From: Gaeumannomyces sp. JS-464
Taxonomy: Eukaryota; Ascomycota; Sordariomycetes; Magnaporthales; Magnaporthaceae
Length of the DNA stretch: 64,000 bases
Assembly: GCA_002197995.1 (NCBI GenBank)
Contig: NGZR01000001.1
Span: 10,292,001 to 10,356,000, forward strand
Direction of reading: 5' to 3'
Made by a program: the position numbers and the translations under genes. The notes under the pieces were generated by a model, which was given only the letters and a program-made list of their open reading frames with translations, was not told the origin of the DNA and searched no databases. Below are positions 1-10,821 of the stretch, piece by piece. Positions within the stretch are counted from its first letter, which is position 1; each line of letters opens with the position of its first letter.

Positions 1-120
1 GCATAACGCGAGAGACTGGTATGAAAGCGAGAGAAACGCCTAAATACAAAGAAACATTCCACTTCATGAACTCCCATTCTCAGCCGATCTGATGCCCACG
101 CCCGAGACGCTTCCGCAAGT

Positions 121-915
121 TCAAGGTGAGCCGTTAGTGTCCCAAGACTCGCCATGCTTCTTTTTGACGTGCCTTTTACAGTTGTCCGGTCTTGTAAATA
201 ATTTCTGGCACCCTGTATATGGACATCTGTACGACAATCGTTCGTCCTTGCTCTTATGGTTGGCATCGCAGTGACGGTCGCGATCTTTCCGTGACGCAAA
301 CTTGGCCTTGCAGTCGGGGCAACAAATCGGCCTGGAATGGAACTTCATATGTTTACTGGGCGGATGCGTCAACGTTAGCAGACGAGCTCCCAGGGAGGTG
401 TGAATGCAGACTTGCTTTAATTCGCCAATGCTTTTGATGTCCGTTCGATCGCAGAATCTACAGGAAAGCAGGGATGGCGCATCGGGACTGTGATGATAGC
501 TGACTGGGCTCATGGATGATATAGAAGAAGCCGGTCCTAGAGAGGCCGAGGTGGTAGAACCTCTCCAGTCACTCAGCCCGGGGCTGTTCATCGCGTCCCA
601 GCGGTCCGGCTGGTCGTGAAACTTTGAGGTGGCCAAGGCGTAGTTGTCACTGGCCGTGTCTGGAAAAGTCTGCTCGTGATTCACGGGCTCAGGGGTGCCG
701 GGGCTCAAATTTGGAGTCTCAACGGTGACCTGGGGAACCAGAGTATTTGAGGGAAAGGCTGAACCGTTAACATTTACCGGGGAAGGGGAAACAACATCAT
801 CAGAGGGAGGTAGATGCTGTAAAGGTCCAAACAAATCCAGACGCAGTAGTCGAGGGTCGATGTGACCAGCGTCCGGGTTGTATCCGGTCCCGTGGTAGCC
901 TGGTAAGTATTCCAT
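121..915 (-). CDS. C2H2 zinc-finger protein, 2 exons (GC-AG intron)
   Basis: Nuclear C2H2-type zinc-finger protein, probably a DNA-binding regulator. The unspliced frame is open for 264 codons. Removing 356-415 (60 bp) leaves 244 codons and completes the first finger. The exon junction then reads ELNKHMKFH, giving Cys-X2-Cys-X13-His-X3-His. Two more fingers follow: CPDC...RHCDANH, and CPYTGC...RHVKKKH near the C-terminus. The N-terminal half is Ser/Pro-rich and low in complexity, as in many fungal regulators. The start is the first in-frame ATG after the upstream stop region. The intron donor is GCAAGT rather than GT, but branch site (GCTAAC) and acceptor (CCCAG) are standard. The target is unknown. 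The zinc-finger assignment is sure; the splice model is an inference from finger completeness. Confidence 0.82.
   Translation of the reverse strand: MEYLPGYHGTGYNPDAGHIDPRLLRLDLFGPLQHLPPSDDVVSPSPVNVNGSAFPSNTLVPQVTVETPNLSPGTPEPVNHEQTFPDTASDNYALATSKFHDQPDRWDAMNSPGLSDWRGSTTSASLGPASSISSMSPVSYHHSPDAPSLLSCRFCDRTDIKSIGELKQVCIHTSLGARLLTLTHPPSKHMKFHSRPICCPDCKAKFASRKDRDRHCDANHKSKDERLSYRCPYTGCQKLFTRPDNCKRHVKKKHGESWDTNGSP
356..415 (-). other. GC-AG intron in the zinc-finger gene
   Basis: On the minus strand the segment begins GCAAGT (the consensus for non-canonical GC donors), carries GCTAAC about 18 nt before the end and ends CCCAG. Its length of 60 bp is a multiple of three, so retention does not break the frame but inserts 20 residues in the linker of finger 1 and destroys its spacing. 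Confidence 0.7.
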
Positions 916-3226
916 GGTCCGTGGAAACCTTTGTTTTTCCTGACAGTGTTTGCTGCCTCGGGTCGTTTGGTATGAATTTGTCGACTTTGATATTCGCTTG
1001 GATGCTGTGAGTTGTGAATTTTGGGAGACGCGCGGGTTCGCCGTCGGAACGGAACCTTTTTTGGACGATATTCAGGTCCAAGAGCCTGTCCGGGCACCGC
1101 GCAAGAGCTATCAGCCTCAGTATTAAGGGCGCTGATCCGCAGAAGGGGCGTCAACTTACAAAACAAAACCATCGACTACGTTGCCCTGCTCCCAGTGACA
1201 ACACACGGCTTCGCGTGAAAGACCTGCAGCAAAGGGCCGCCATCGCATCCACTGGAACCCTCCGCCGGAGAAAACGGTCATTCGTCACGGCGAAAGATTG
1301 GCTGGTTGGCGTTAGCGGAAGACTTGGCTGGAGAGTTCAGAAGAGAAGGCTTACCGCATGGATTTGGCGGCCCAAAGATTTCGATCTTGAGGATAGTTGA
1401 CGCTGGGAGCAGGAGAGCGTTCTAGGAAGGGAATATGACGTAAGGAAAACAAGCCAAAAACCTCAAAGTGACAACGAAAAGTCTGGACTGCATATTGGCG
1501 GTGGAAAGGCGGGGGTGCAAGGAAAAAAACAAATCCAAAAGAAGATACAGGCGTGGGTGTTTTCTTCCCGAAGTAATCCTTTTTTTTTATATGATTTTAT
1601 TAGCTCCCCGGCTCGAAGGAGTAAAAAGGGCATGCGTGTAAACGAGTGGACGCTGAGCTGGGGAGAGGCAGTGTGAGAAAGGGGTGCTGTGGGCGGTCCA
1701 ATAGCAACTTTGCCCATGCGGGCGATGAAGGGTGCCAGTGGTAAATCAGCATGCAGCTCGTCCTAGGCCCTGAGGCCGAGAAAAGTGCGGGGCAGTGGTG
1801 GATGGTTGTGAGTGATCATGTCGCGAATCGATCACGTGGCCAAGGCGTGGTGTTTGCTGATGTCAGTCCCTTCTTGTTGTTGGGTGTTGCGAGGCATCTA
1901 GTCTCGGCGATGCCGCGCCGTCTTGGCCTGGCCGGGCCCCGTATTAGGGCTGAGCCGCAGCGTGTCGGCAAGGTTCCCCAGGGCAATGTGAGTGCCTGGG
2001 TCGTTGCGGCACCAGCAAGACGTCGGAATGTCCCCCGACCGGCTGATGATGAGTGCGCCCATGTTGCCGCTGTAACCCGGACTTGGTGAGGCTGTACAAG
2101 CTTGGAGCTCTGGACAATTCCGGATGGGTAGTAGGGCACTATCAGACAAAGAGACGGTGATGCAAGGGCTGCCGAGAGAAAAAGAAAAAAAAAGAAGAAA
2201 AAAAAGGTTAAAAGTTAGTGGGAAGGGGATGTTGGGAGAAGAGAGTAAGGATGCGTGATATCAAGCACAGCGAGTCGAGATGGTCCTGTTCTTATGTGCA
2301 CAAACGCACCGCCTCAACTCATTCTATGGTGTTACCGAGATACAAAACTGCACCACAAAAACGCCTCGGGTTCTGGTACCACCCCAACAGCGAGGCCTCT
2401 GGTCCGCCAAAGGCCTCGATGGTCCGCAGAGGCCCTCCGTGGAGTCTGCCTTCATTCTGCCCTGTTCCGCTTGCTTCCCCCACACCCAGGTCCAGCGGCC
2501 AACCACAGGCTGCCGCGACGGCCTCAATCGAGGGAGGCCCTCATGCAGGTCACCACCCAGGGCTTAGCCGAGATCCAATGGCTGGACAGGACAAACCGAT
2601 TGCGCCGCGGGACACAAAGCCGAGAGGCCCGACTGCCACACTCCGCCTGATAGCGTGCTTGAAGTGGGCAGAAAGAGGCCCGCCGATGCACGTTTCCGCC
2701 GTTGGATGTGGAAGGGCCTAGAAGATCAGTCCCGCGTGCATTCCAGCACGATTCACCATGCCATTCGAGAGATGTCCATTCACCAAGCACAAGAGTCCCA
2801 GAACATCAGTTGCAGCGGGCTCGACTGCAGCCTAGTTGTATTTCTACCTCTCTCGGCAGAACCGCTGCGTGTCTTAGGTCGACTGTATTATTGTCCGCCT
2901 TCCTGGCCAAGCCCCGCGTTGGAGCGCAGCTGCGCGCCGCCGTAGAATCACGCAGGGAGTCGACACGGGTTTCCGGGTCTGCGGGCAGCAGGACTACGAA
3001 CCCGCATGCACCCCGCCTTCGCCTGCGTCCCACGTCTGATATCGCCACCCCTGTGTGTAGCTATTCGATAACGATACTGCGCTCTAAAAAATCAAGAAAA
3101 TCTTGCACACTCCAAACGCCCAAGAGTCATAATACAAGGGGAAGTCATGAGGCGGCGTCATACAAAATAAAATACAGGAAGGCATTCTCTGCCCGTTGCG
3201 TTGCTGGGGCCCGTCAGGGGCGACGC
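916..3226. other. intergenic, no supported gene
   Basis: About 2.3 kb between the zinc-finger gene (reading leftwards) and the 3' end of the TVP38 gene. Open frames are short, overlap on both strands and have no recognisable domain or splice pattern. A purine-rich A/AG tract lies near 2170-2210 and a T-run near 1580. The zinc-finger promoter must lie in the left part. Confidence 0.5.
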
Positions 3227-4253
3227 TCAGTTCAGCGGGGCCAGCGTCCTCTCGGCCTCCTTGATGCTTTCGATCTCGAGGTCGCTCCGCCGCCTGTCCT
3301 GCTCGTCCAGCAGCTGCTTCTTGATGCCGCGCATGCGGTTCCAGATCCAGACACCCAGCACGAGCGTCAGCACGCCCGTGACGCCGATGACGACGCCCTT
3401 GATGGCCCGCTCGGCGCGCTCGGCGTCGCGCGACGACGATGACGCCGGCTCCCGCTCCTTCTCGTCGGCCAGCAGGGTGCCGATGTAGACCAGCACGACC
3501 TGCTTGGGCAGTGTCAGGAAGGTCGAGACGGCAAAGTGCCAAAACTTGACGTTGCAGGTCGAGAAGACAGCCGTCGAGATGTGCGACGGTATGACGGAGA
3601 AGCGGATCGCGAGCACAATCCAGAAGCCGCCCTCGCGTGTCATCCTGGCCAGCGCGGCGTACGTGAGGTTGGTGCGCTCCAGGCGCTCAGCCCTAGTGCG
3701 GAGCAGGCCTCGGAACGCGAACCACGTGCCCACTACATGTCCTGTCAGCGATGTCGCAGCCAAGGAGTGCGCGCGTTCTCACCTTCGCCGAAAAATGTGC
3801 CGGCAGCCGACGATGCCGAAGCCGACCCAGAGGCCGTAGACGATGCCGCAGAGCACGCCGATGATCTCGTGGCCGAAGAGGGGAGGGAACGAGATGATGA
3901 TCATGATGACGATGGGTATCAGCCAGCCCCCGGGGATCTCACGGACCTTTTCGGACCATGGCCTCAGGTACTGTGGATGTCTATTAGCAAAGGTAGTAGG
4001 CGCACCGGGCAGACGGTCAACATACGTGGATGAGCTGCTTGTTGTAGACGGCGGCGAGGACAGTCAAGACGATGGTGATGATTGTTATTATGTGAATTGT
4101 TATCCATTTCGGCGTCATGACGTATCTGCGCCAGTTGAAGGGCTGGAAGGTGGTCTCGGGGCTCAGGGCCGCGGGCACCGGCGCCGGCACCGGCCGCGGC
4201 TCCTTGGTAGGGAGCTGCGGCCCATCGTCTCTCCTCCAGCTGAACGACTGCAT
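3227..4253 (-). CDS. TVP38: TVP38/VTT-domain Golgi membrane protein, 3 exons, one frameshift
   Basis: Integral membrane protein of the TVP38/TMEM64 (VTT, SNARE-associated Golgi) family, expected in late Golgi or ER membranes with a role in membrane trafficking. Exons: 4026-4253, 3783-3970 and 3227-3732, with 55- and 50-bp introns. Exon 1 carries a basic N-terminus and the first membrane helix. Exon 2 carries the second helix and the family core (LFGHEIIGVLCGIVYGLW). Exon 3 carries RFSVIPSHISTAVFSTCN and a last helix before a charged, coiled tail. The conserved end of exon 2 (AAGTFFGE joining to VGTWFAF) is read only if one base near 3806-3808 is removed. The protein is then about 306 residues. 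Family call is firm; the frameshift is probably a sequence error. Confidence 0.85.
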
Positions 4254-5632
4254 CTGTCCACCTCTTTTGGGACGTCTGTAGCGCTGGGTCGGTAGGGCTG
4301 CGGCGATATTCGGAATCGGGCAGTAGGAGGAGAGGTTTCGTTTCGATCACGGACCAGCGGCGGAAAGAAGAGCTAGGTTGGCACTGGGAAGTGGCGGGGA
4401 GTGCAGGATTGTTTGACCTATATGCGGATCGATCTTCTGGTGAAGAGCCCCGTATTCGCGTGCGAGCCAGGCATTGGGCGAGTCGGGGCTGGACATCAGC
4501 CGGGAGCAGCGAGAGCGAAACCCAGGATCGTCTGGAGAGGGAGCGGGTCGAAACCCGGGCCTGGGTTTCTTGGTGCTCGCTTCCCAGAGTTGCCAGCACA
4601 TCCCAGGCGCAAAGACCGGGGTCGTCGCATCGTCAATGCGTTCGTTGCCTTTTGCCGCAGGGTAGGAGGGGCTCCCAAGGCGAGAAGGGAGTCTGGAGCG
4701 TCTGGCTGGTTGCACGCGTAAATGACAGGGCCACAGGTGGGCAGGGCGTGGCAGGGGCACAAAAAGAAAGAATGTGTGACACCACCCGGGACGGGTTTCA
4801 ATGCATGCACATCCAATCTTGTGCTGAAGGCCACTGAGGGCTCGAGGCGTCAGGGACTGCCTTGGCGCGCTCTGGGTTCAGTGATTGACGTGATGGACGA
4901 GAGCGCCGTCAAACAAGCTGCCATGTCTAAGCCACCCACACCCACCAGCCCAGCGGGGCGGATCCGCTAGCGGGCGGCACTTGCAGTCCCGCGCCTGGTT
5001 TCAGGGGCACATGCAGCCGCGTGTGCCGCTTGACCACATGAGACTCCTCTCCTGGACTGTCAGCCGTGTGCCTGTGCTCTCGGGGCTGCCTGTGACCTTT
5101 GATATTGACTTTCTTCTCCTGCTCGCCAAGACTCGACCTCGAACACCGTCCCAACTGCTCTCGCAAGAAACCTTCTCCTGTTGGTCTGACGAACCGCCGC
5201 ACCCGCTTCACCAACTAATCGGAACGCCGGCTGCCCGACTACCCCTGCCAGAACGATACCGCCCGACCGCCTCCCTGGCGCTGCGCCCGCCCAAACCCAC
5301 TGTAGCTGACTCAGAACAGCCTTTTTCGTGCCCTGAGGTCTGGATTTATATCCGGCCTCGCAGGCAGTGTTCCAAATCTTCGGATTGTCCAGCTTGAAAA
5401 AGAAGCGGCTCCTCTGCCAGTCGGCGTCGAGGCAGCACGACGCACGTGATGGTTGCCACGTGACCTTGGCACCGTTGAGTAGGAGTGGTCGTCAGGTAGG
5501 AGTGGCCATCAAGTAGGAGCCGGCCTGAAAGATTTATTTAACCGAGGGAGTCGGGATCAAGATACAGACGCCACGCCCTGGACTTTTCCCCCCGCCTCCC
5601 ACACTCCCAGCCAAAATATGCCCCTAGCCCGG
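4254..5632. other. intergenic, no supported gene
   Basis: Upstream of TVP38 (promoter near 4254-4500) and downstream of the small secreted protein gene. No frame shows a domain or a plausible splice structure. It contains a short imperfect direct repeat at 5479-5519. Confidence 0.5.
5479..5519. repeat. 17-bp imperfect direct repeat, 2.5 copies
   Basis: Two adjacent units starting GTAGGAGTGG (5479-5495 and 5496-5512, three mismatches) are followed by a partial third unit. They lie just beyond the 3' end of the small secreted protein gene. No function is evident. Confidence 0.6.
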
Positions 5633-5982
5633 CTACTGCGAGCATGAAGGCCCCGGGCAAGTGCTGAATGGCCCGCCAGCCCACCTGATGCAGTCCGCAA
5701 CGCAAAGGACGGGGGTGCTTGGGGGCGTGATGAACGTGACGATGGCGCTCCCGTCGGGCTGCTTTTCCCACATCCAGTTCCCGGGAGTGACGCCGCACTG
5801 CTGCTTGAGCTTCGCGCGCAGCGCCTGCTCGGCGTCGTCGGTTTTCCAGTTGCGGATGTCGGTGATGGTGAAGAAGAGGCCGATGTTCTCGCGGAGGTGG
5901 CTGCAGCTTGCCGACGGGGTGGCTTGCGAGAGCCCAGGCCGATGAGGACGGCGAGCGGTGCTAGGATCTGGTGGCGACGCAT
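5633..5982 (-). CDS. small secreted cysteine-containing protein, one frameshift
   Basis: Hypothetical secreted protein of about 116 residues. From the ATG at 5982 the frame encodes a signal peptide (MRRHQILAPLAVLIGLG). A missing base in the CCC run at 5933-5935 (plus strand) then throws it out of frame. Restoring one base continues into LSQATPSASCSHLRENIG and a soluble domain with six cysteines, ending at the stop at 5633. An alternative unshifted start further upstream (near 6121) has no signal peptide and reads like non-coding sequence. I do not recognise the family. It is one of four small secreted proteins in the first 28 kb. Confidence is limited by the frameshift; an unseen intron near the 3' end is possible. 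Confidence 0.55.
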
Positions 5983-7096
5983 TAGCCCCTGAAAGGTTCG
6001 GGACACGGACAGCGGCGTTCCTGACTGACCTTGAACTGCATATTTGCGGCTGTGGGTGTGCGGTGACCAAGATAATCCGGTGCTCAGGGTCAGTGACTTG
6101 CAGGCTGGTGTCCGAGTCCAACCACGATGGACGGAGAACCGACGATGCTTGCCGATTTATCTTGGATATAAACCCAAGGACCTAGTGATATCCACCATAT
6201 GAAGAATAGGAAAGTAGCAATCGCCGAGATTGTTTGCTGACCACGCCCCGCCTCTTGTCGGCCAAGTCTTGCTAACTGGGCCGAGATGCGCTCGAATCTG
6301 ACATGCGGCTCAGAATCGAGGCCCCCCAAGAGGCACTTGGTATTCTGATCTGCCTCGGCCCACATTCTCAAGCGGATGCCGCCTATGTCAAAAGAACCGC
6401 CACCCCGGCGTATCCACATGTCCTTGGATCTATTGATCCTCTGATCCTTCCGCTGCCACATCGACTTCTGGGCACATCGACACGACAAAAACCTCAATAG
6501 CCGCTCGGCCGAGGCTTGGCGGGCAGCTGCCCTCCTGCCCAAGCCGGGCCTGCTAGGGCACTGTATAGGCGCGTCCGCAGCAGCCCACAGCCATGATGGG
6601 GCCGCGTAGGATCTGGCCGGTCCCAGGACGGCGTCTGCCTGACGGTCCGCATCATGCCCTGCGCCGGGTTCCCTCCTCCCGGGCGACGCGGTGCTGGCCG
6701 CGCCGAGGAGAGGTTCTTCTTGACCCGAGGGCCGGCAGACAGCCTTCCTGCCCGGGGACAGATAAAAGTTTCGACCCGACGTCGCGCCACATCTTGTAAG
6801 GCGTCTGAGCCTATCGGGCGGGCGACCTCGGCGGCTTCCGCAGCGACGAGTCGATTTAACGGGACGGCTGTGGCTCCATGGCACGAAGATGACCGCCGGG
6901 TGGCGGTGTAGTACAAGATAGCGTGGTCAGGCAGCAGCAGCTGAGGCGGACGTCGCTGACGCCGCCTTTGCTGGATGGCCGCCAGCTCTGCATGAATTTC
7001 ACCAAACACCGCTCCAACACCGTCAATTCTCTTTCCTTTAGAGCCAGACACCGACAGTCAAATCCATACGCCCTGGGTCCTCCGACCGCTGCCAAA
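5983..7096. other. intergenic, divergent promoter region
   Basis: About 1.1 kb between the leftward secreted-protein gene and the rightward ABM-domain gene, so both promoters lie here. Long open frames on the minus strand (6090-7051) are arginine- and alanine-rich, lack a domain and are judged spurious. Confidence 0.5.
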
Positions 7097-7714
7097 ATGA
7101 CCATCACCGAACTAGCCCTCCTCCGCCTCTCCCCACAAGAAACTCTCGACACAATGCGGCCCCTTCTACAGCGCGTCAAAAAGATCACTGAGGCCTGGAC
7201 GCGCCGCCCCGATACCGTGCGCTACTTCCAGCAGGACAATGATGCCCGCAGCATCTACCTCTTCGGCCAATGGGCCAGCCTCTCCGAGCACATGGACGGC
7301 TTCATACCTTCTGCGGGCAACCAGGAACTGCTACAGGAGAGCGCGGGCCGGCTCACCCTTGAAGCCTTCCTACACTTCGAAGCCGAGATGCCGCGGCGAG
7401 GCGATCCTACCACTGGCGTTCACATCATCAGGAACTTTTGCAAGCAGGGGGCACGGGAGGCGGGATTCGGACCAGTGATGGAGAAGGCCGCAGGCTTGAC
7501 GGGGCTCGGGGGCCATGGGGGTCTGTCTGCCGCGGGGTGGAGGGTGGATGTGCCCGGAGACGAGACGATGGAGGAGTTTGTGACTTGCGCGTGGACAGCG
7601 AACGGGCAACATCTTGGGGCTGACGGGACAGACGCTTTCCGCCAATATCACGCCGCTGTACGAGACTGGGTGGACAAGGTCGAGGCGAAGCACGCGATAG
7701 AGATCAGTGTGTGA
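7097..7714 (+). CDS. ABM-like dimeric alpha/beta-barrel protein
   Basis: Single-exon gene of 205 codons. The ATG at 7097 has a good Kozak context (CCAAAATGA). The in-frame extension upstream to 6923 lacks such context and looks like 5' UTR. The first half (TMRPLLQRVKKITEAW, RSIYLFGQWASLSEH) has the pattern of antibiotic-biosynthesis-monooxygenase-like (ABM, dimeric alpha/beta barrel) proteins, and the second half appears to repeat the fold. No signal peptide or membrane helix, so probably cytosolic. In fungi such proteins are mostly uncharacterised; a monooxygenase function cannot be claimed. Confidence 0.75.
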   Translation: MTITELALLRLSPQETLDTMRPLLQRVKKITEAWTRRPDTVRYFQQDNDARSIYLFGQWASLSEHMDGFIPSAGNQELLQESAGRLTLEAFLHFEAEMPRRGDPTTGVHIIRNFCKQGAREAGFGPVMEKAAGLTGLGGHGGLSAAGWRVDVPGDETMEEFVTCAWTANGQHLGADGTDAFRQYHAAVRDWVDKVEAKHAIEISV

Positions 7715-7838
7715 AGTAGGGCACAAGTCAAACTATTCTTCTTTTCCCCCGGCATTAACTGGGTGCTGCATCAGCCACTAATGCCACGGTGGCTGCCTCC
7801 TTTCACCGCCAAAACAACACCCATTTCTGCCAATCCTT

Positions 7839-8120
7839 CTAGAACGGACTCCCGTCGCGGGCGATGCACGTCGTCGGGTTCTGGTGGCATCGCGACCCGG
7901 CGCCGCAGTCGCGCACGAGGCGCCACCGGTTGTTGCCGGCGCACACCTCCCACAGGCACTTCTTGGTCGCGCCGGCGTCGACGACCCTGGACCTGAACTC
8001 GTCGAGCCTGCACGACTGGCGGGCCTCGACCACATTCTCCGCCGACGGCTCGTTGACCGTCGGCAGGGCGGCCGAGGTGGCGGCCAGGGCGGCGAGGATC
8101 CAGCTGACTTGGAACTTCAT
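7839..8120 (-). CDS. small secreted cysteine-rich protein (93 aa)
   Basis: The start chosen is the internal Met at 8120, because it opens a clear signal peptide (MKFQVSWILAALAATSAALP). The longer in-frame start at 8174 would bury it. After cleavage a short propeptide ending in VVEAR could be a processing site. The mature part has six cysteines (SCRLDEF, KKCLWEVC, RDCGAGSRC, TTC), enough for three disulfides, and is basic. Single exon. Family not recognised; by size, secretion and cysteine content it is an effector-like or antimicrobial-like candidate. A TATAAAA lies about 200 nt upstream. Confidence 0.72.
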   Translation of the reverse strand: MKFQVSWILAALAATSAALPTVNEPSAENVVEARQSCRLDEFRSRVVDAGATKKCLWEVCAGNNRWRLVRDCGAGSRCHQNPTTCIARDGSPF

Positions 8121-8318
8121 CTTGTCGGGTGTGAGGTTCTGTGTAACGTGTAAGCGCTGGTCTATCACGTCCATCTCAGAGCATTTTGCTCACCTTCCGA
8201 TTTGTCTGAACAGGACAGAATAGCGAGCCACGGAGAAGGCTGTTGATGCGTTGGCAAACAAGGGATCTTGGTCGGCCTGTCTGCCAAATGCTTCCTCTAG
8301 CCTGGGGCGCGAGGGTGA

Positions 8319-8325
8319 TTTTATA
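8319..8325 (-). promoter_or_regulatory. TATA box of small secreted protein gene
   Basis: TATAAAA on the minus strand about 200 nt before the ATG at 8120, in the intergenic stretch with no competing gene. Confidence 0.45.
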
Positions 8326-9727
8326 GACCTTTTGCCTCCCCATCTTCTGCTGAGCGGTGATACTCGGCCGAAAACGATGCATCGGCGATAGTTGCCTCCT
8401 TGTTCGACTTCAAGTTCGCCGCCCCCGGCTGGTGGCAAGGCACAAGGTCGCATGACAGCCATGTCATATGTGGGACTAATATCTGAGAGGATATGAAGAT
8501 CCATAGTAGAAGACGGAATGCATATCACTTGGCATCGTTAGACACACCGCCTACTCGATAGCCGTCTTAGATGAGAAAAGGCCGGTTGCATCAATGTCAC
8601 ATGTAAAAGATCCAGTTGATGGCACTTCCGAGCGCTCTTCTACTTTTACGTCTGCTTTGCACATTAGAAAGACCGAGCGGCTTACGTGAGACTATGTACT
8701 GGTATTCTTTGGCAAACGAGCTTAGCCGATGAATCCTTCGCCGGGACTATGGAGACTCCTACCCCGCATGGAGGGCTATGACGTTCCAGACCGAACAAAT
8801 GGAGCAATATTTCATCATTGCGGGGACCTACTATAAGCACGGTGAATCCTAGCCGGAGTTAAGACTCTGTTCTTGTCGATTCGATTCCGTTGCTCTTCCT
8901 GTTGCTCTTCATGCCGTTACCCATGTGGCTCACTTTCGGGGATCTTCTTGGAGTCTCGGAAATAGGATCCGAACCGGCTTTCAGCAATAGAACTCGTGTA
9001 CGATTCCATGGATCAACCCTCAGGCAGCGGCCAGCGCGGGAGCCGATCGACAAGAAAGCGTATTTCCACGGGCGATCAGTCTGTTGCCACAATCACATTG
9101 GATGCATTTGTATCGCGTTTTATATCTGTTTTGAACGTTTGTCCGCAAACGAACTCCGAGTGCCGAATCAGGCGCTTAGTAACGCATTATACGGCGTTTA
9201 ATAAAGTCCTTGTAGCCAACGACAACCAACGGGAGGGGATCTCGTGGTTGGCCCTAGAAATACTAGATAATTGTTGTCATTTCTCCCCGAGGAAAATCCA
9301 CACGTGCTCGATTTACCCCTGGCATGCGGACAACGAAGCCAGCAATCCTCTCTTGCAAGTGACTGCTGGCCTTGTGCGCCCATTTTGACCAGACGGCACT
9401 AAAAAAGTTTCTCGGGAATGGCCGTTCAGGCCCGATATCTGGCAAAGGTTCGTGGCGCATCCACTAGCTCAGGGGTTCCGAGACAAGAGGGACAGTCCGG
9501 AGCTAAGCCCAAGTGCCTCTACGGACCACGTCCATGGCTCCAAAGAATATGCCTTCTAGGCAAATCGGCTCACGCTGTCGACCTATTAGCGGGAGCTAGG
9601 CGTCGACGCTGGTGAGAATCCCCATACTAGTCTAGATCCTGTCCACCTTCCGATGTGCGGCATGGCCGTAGCCTGCGGATAACAATATGCAGTTTCATTC
9701 ACGCATATTTCTAAGCTTGCGACCTCC
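8326..9727. other. intergenic, lower-GC stretch
   Basis: About 1.4 kb with visibly lower GC than the flanking coding regions and no supported gene; frames such as 8996-9388 have no domain or signal. It may hold a degraded element, but I see no terminal repeats or transposase. Confidence 0.45.
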
Positions 9728-9735
9728 TATATAAT
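9728..9735 (+). promoter_or_regulatory. TATA box of CBM18 gene
   Basis: TATATAAT about 145 nt upstream of the ATG at 9878, followed by a pyrimidine-rich leader typical of highly expressed fungal genes. Confidence 0.55.
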
Positions 9736-9877
9736 GAGCATATTGCGGTTCTAGACTGTTGTTCTCCTCCATCTCTGTCCTCAAGCTCGCATCTCAGCGT
9801 CCTCACAGGCATCTTGCTCATCACTCTCTCAGTCACTCACTCCAAAAACAACTTTAACCTTCGCTTCGCAGCTCACC

Positions 9878-10821
9878 ATGGTTTTCACGCAAGCCGCCAC
9901 CGTGCTTGCCTTTGGCTTCATCAACGGGGCCCTGGGCATCCCCGCGAGCGACTCACAATCTGCTTCTCTCTCGGCCTCCGTCTCAGTCGATGGCGCATGC
10001 GGTCAGTCCAGCGGCAAGGCCATCACCTGCAAGGGGTCCGTCTTTGGCAGCAGCTGCTCCGCTTACGGATACTGGTAAGAATTACGCAAAAATAAGCTCC
10101 GCACAAGAATGCGCTGTTGCTGACATCGTCCCAGTGGCTCTAGCGCCGACTACTGCGGCACGGGCTGCCAGTCTGCTTTCGGAACCTGCGGCACTGCGGC
10201 GCGTCCAGCACGCCGTCCAACACGGGAAAGGCGGGCGCGCAGGCGACTGCATCAGCTCAAGGCGCACAGGCGACCGGTGCGGCCAGCGCGGCCAAATCAG
10301 CCTTCTACCGGGGTGCGTGCGGCGGCAAGGCGCAGCAGGTCGTCTCCAACCCGGGCTTCGAGAACGGGCTCACAGACTGGACGGCCAGCGGCGGCGCCAA
10401 GCTCACGGCGTACACGGCCGCCACCAGCTACCCGTGGCAGGCGTCGGCCGGCGGCAAGTCGTACGTGTACCTCAAGTCCTCGGACGCCAACCCGGCCAGC
10501 AGCGTCAAGCAGAACGTCTACGACCTCGGCAGCGGCAGCACCGGCGCCGTCACCGTCTCGTACGACTGGGCCTTCATGGTGACGGTCAAGGGCCGCGGCC
10601 CGTCGTCGACGTCGTGCAGCATGGTCGCCAGCTGGGGCATGTACTCGACCGTCTCCAGCAGCTGGACCCGCCCCGGGGCGTTGGGCGGCCAGGGGCGCGA
10701 GGTCGCCACGTTCAGCACCGCCGGCGGCCTCGGGGACCTCAAGATCACCTTCAGCTGCCCGTCGACGGCCAGCACTGTGGCCACGGCCGTTCTTGACAAT
10801 GTCGAGGTGCACGCGTGCTAG
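9878..10821 (+). CDS. secreted chitin-binding (CBM18) protein with C-terminal beta-domain, 2 exons, one frameshift
   Basis: Secreted protein of about 294 residues. A signal peptide (MVFTQAATVLAFGFINGALG) is followed by a hevein-type chitin-recognition domain (GACGQSSGKAITCKG...CSAYGYCGSSADYCGTGCQ) that spans the intron at 10075-10134 (GTAAGA...CCCAG, branch GCTGAC). A Gly/Ala/Ser linker then leads to a C-terminal domain of about 160 residues (VVSNPGFENGLTDW ... LDNVEVHAC). That domain resembles carbohydrate-binding-module-like beta-sandwiches seen after CBM18 in fungal secreted proteins. No catalytic domain is visible. A missing base at about 10198-10203 separates the CBM18 frame from the C-terminal frame. 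Likely role: binding cell-wall chitin, either self-protection or host interaction. Confidence 0.8.
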
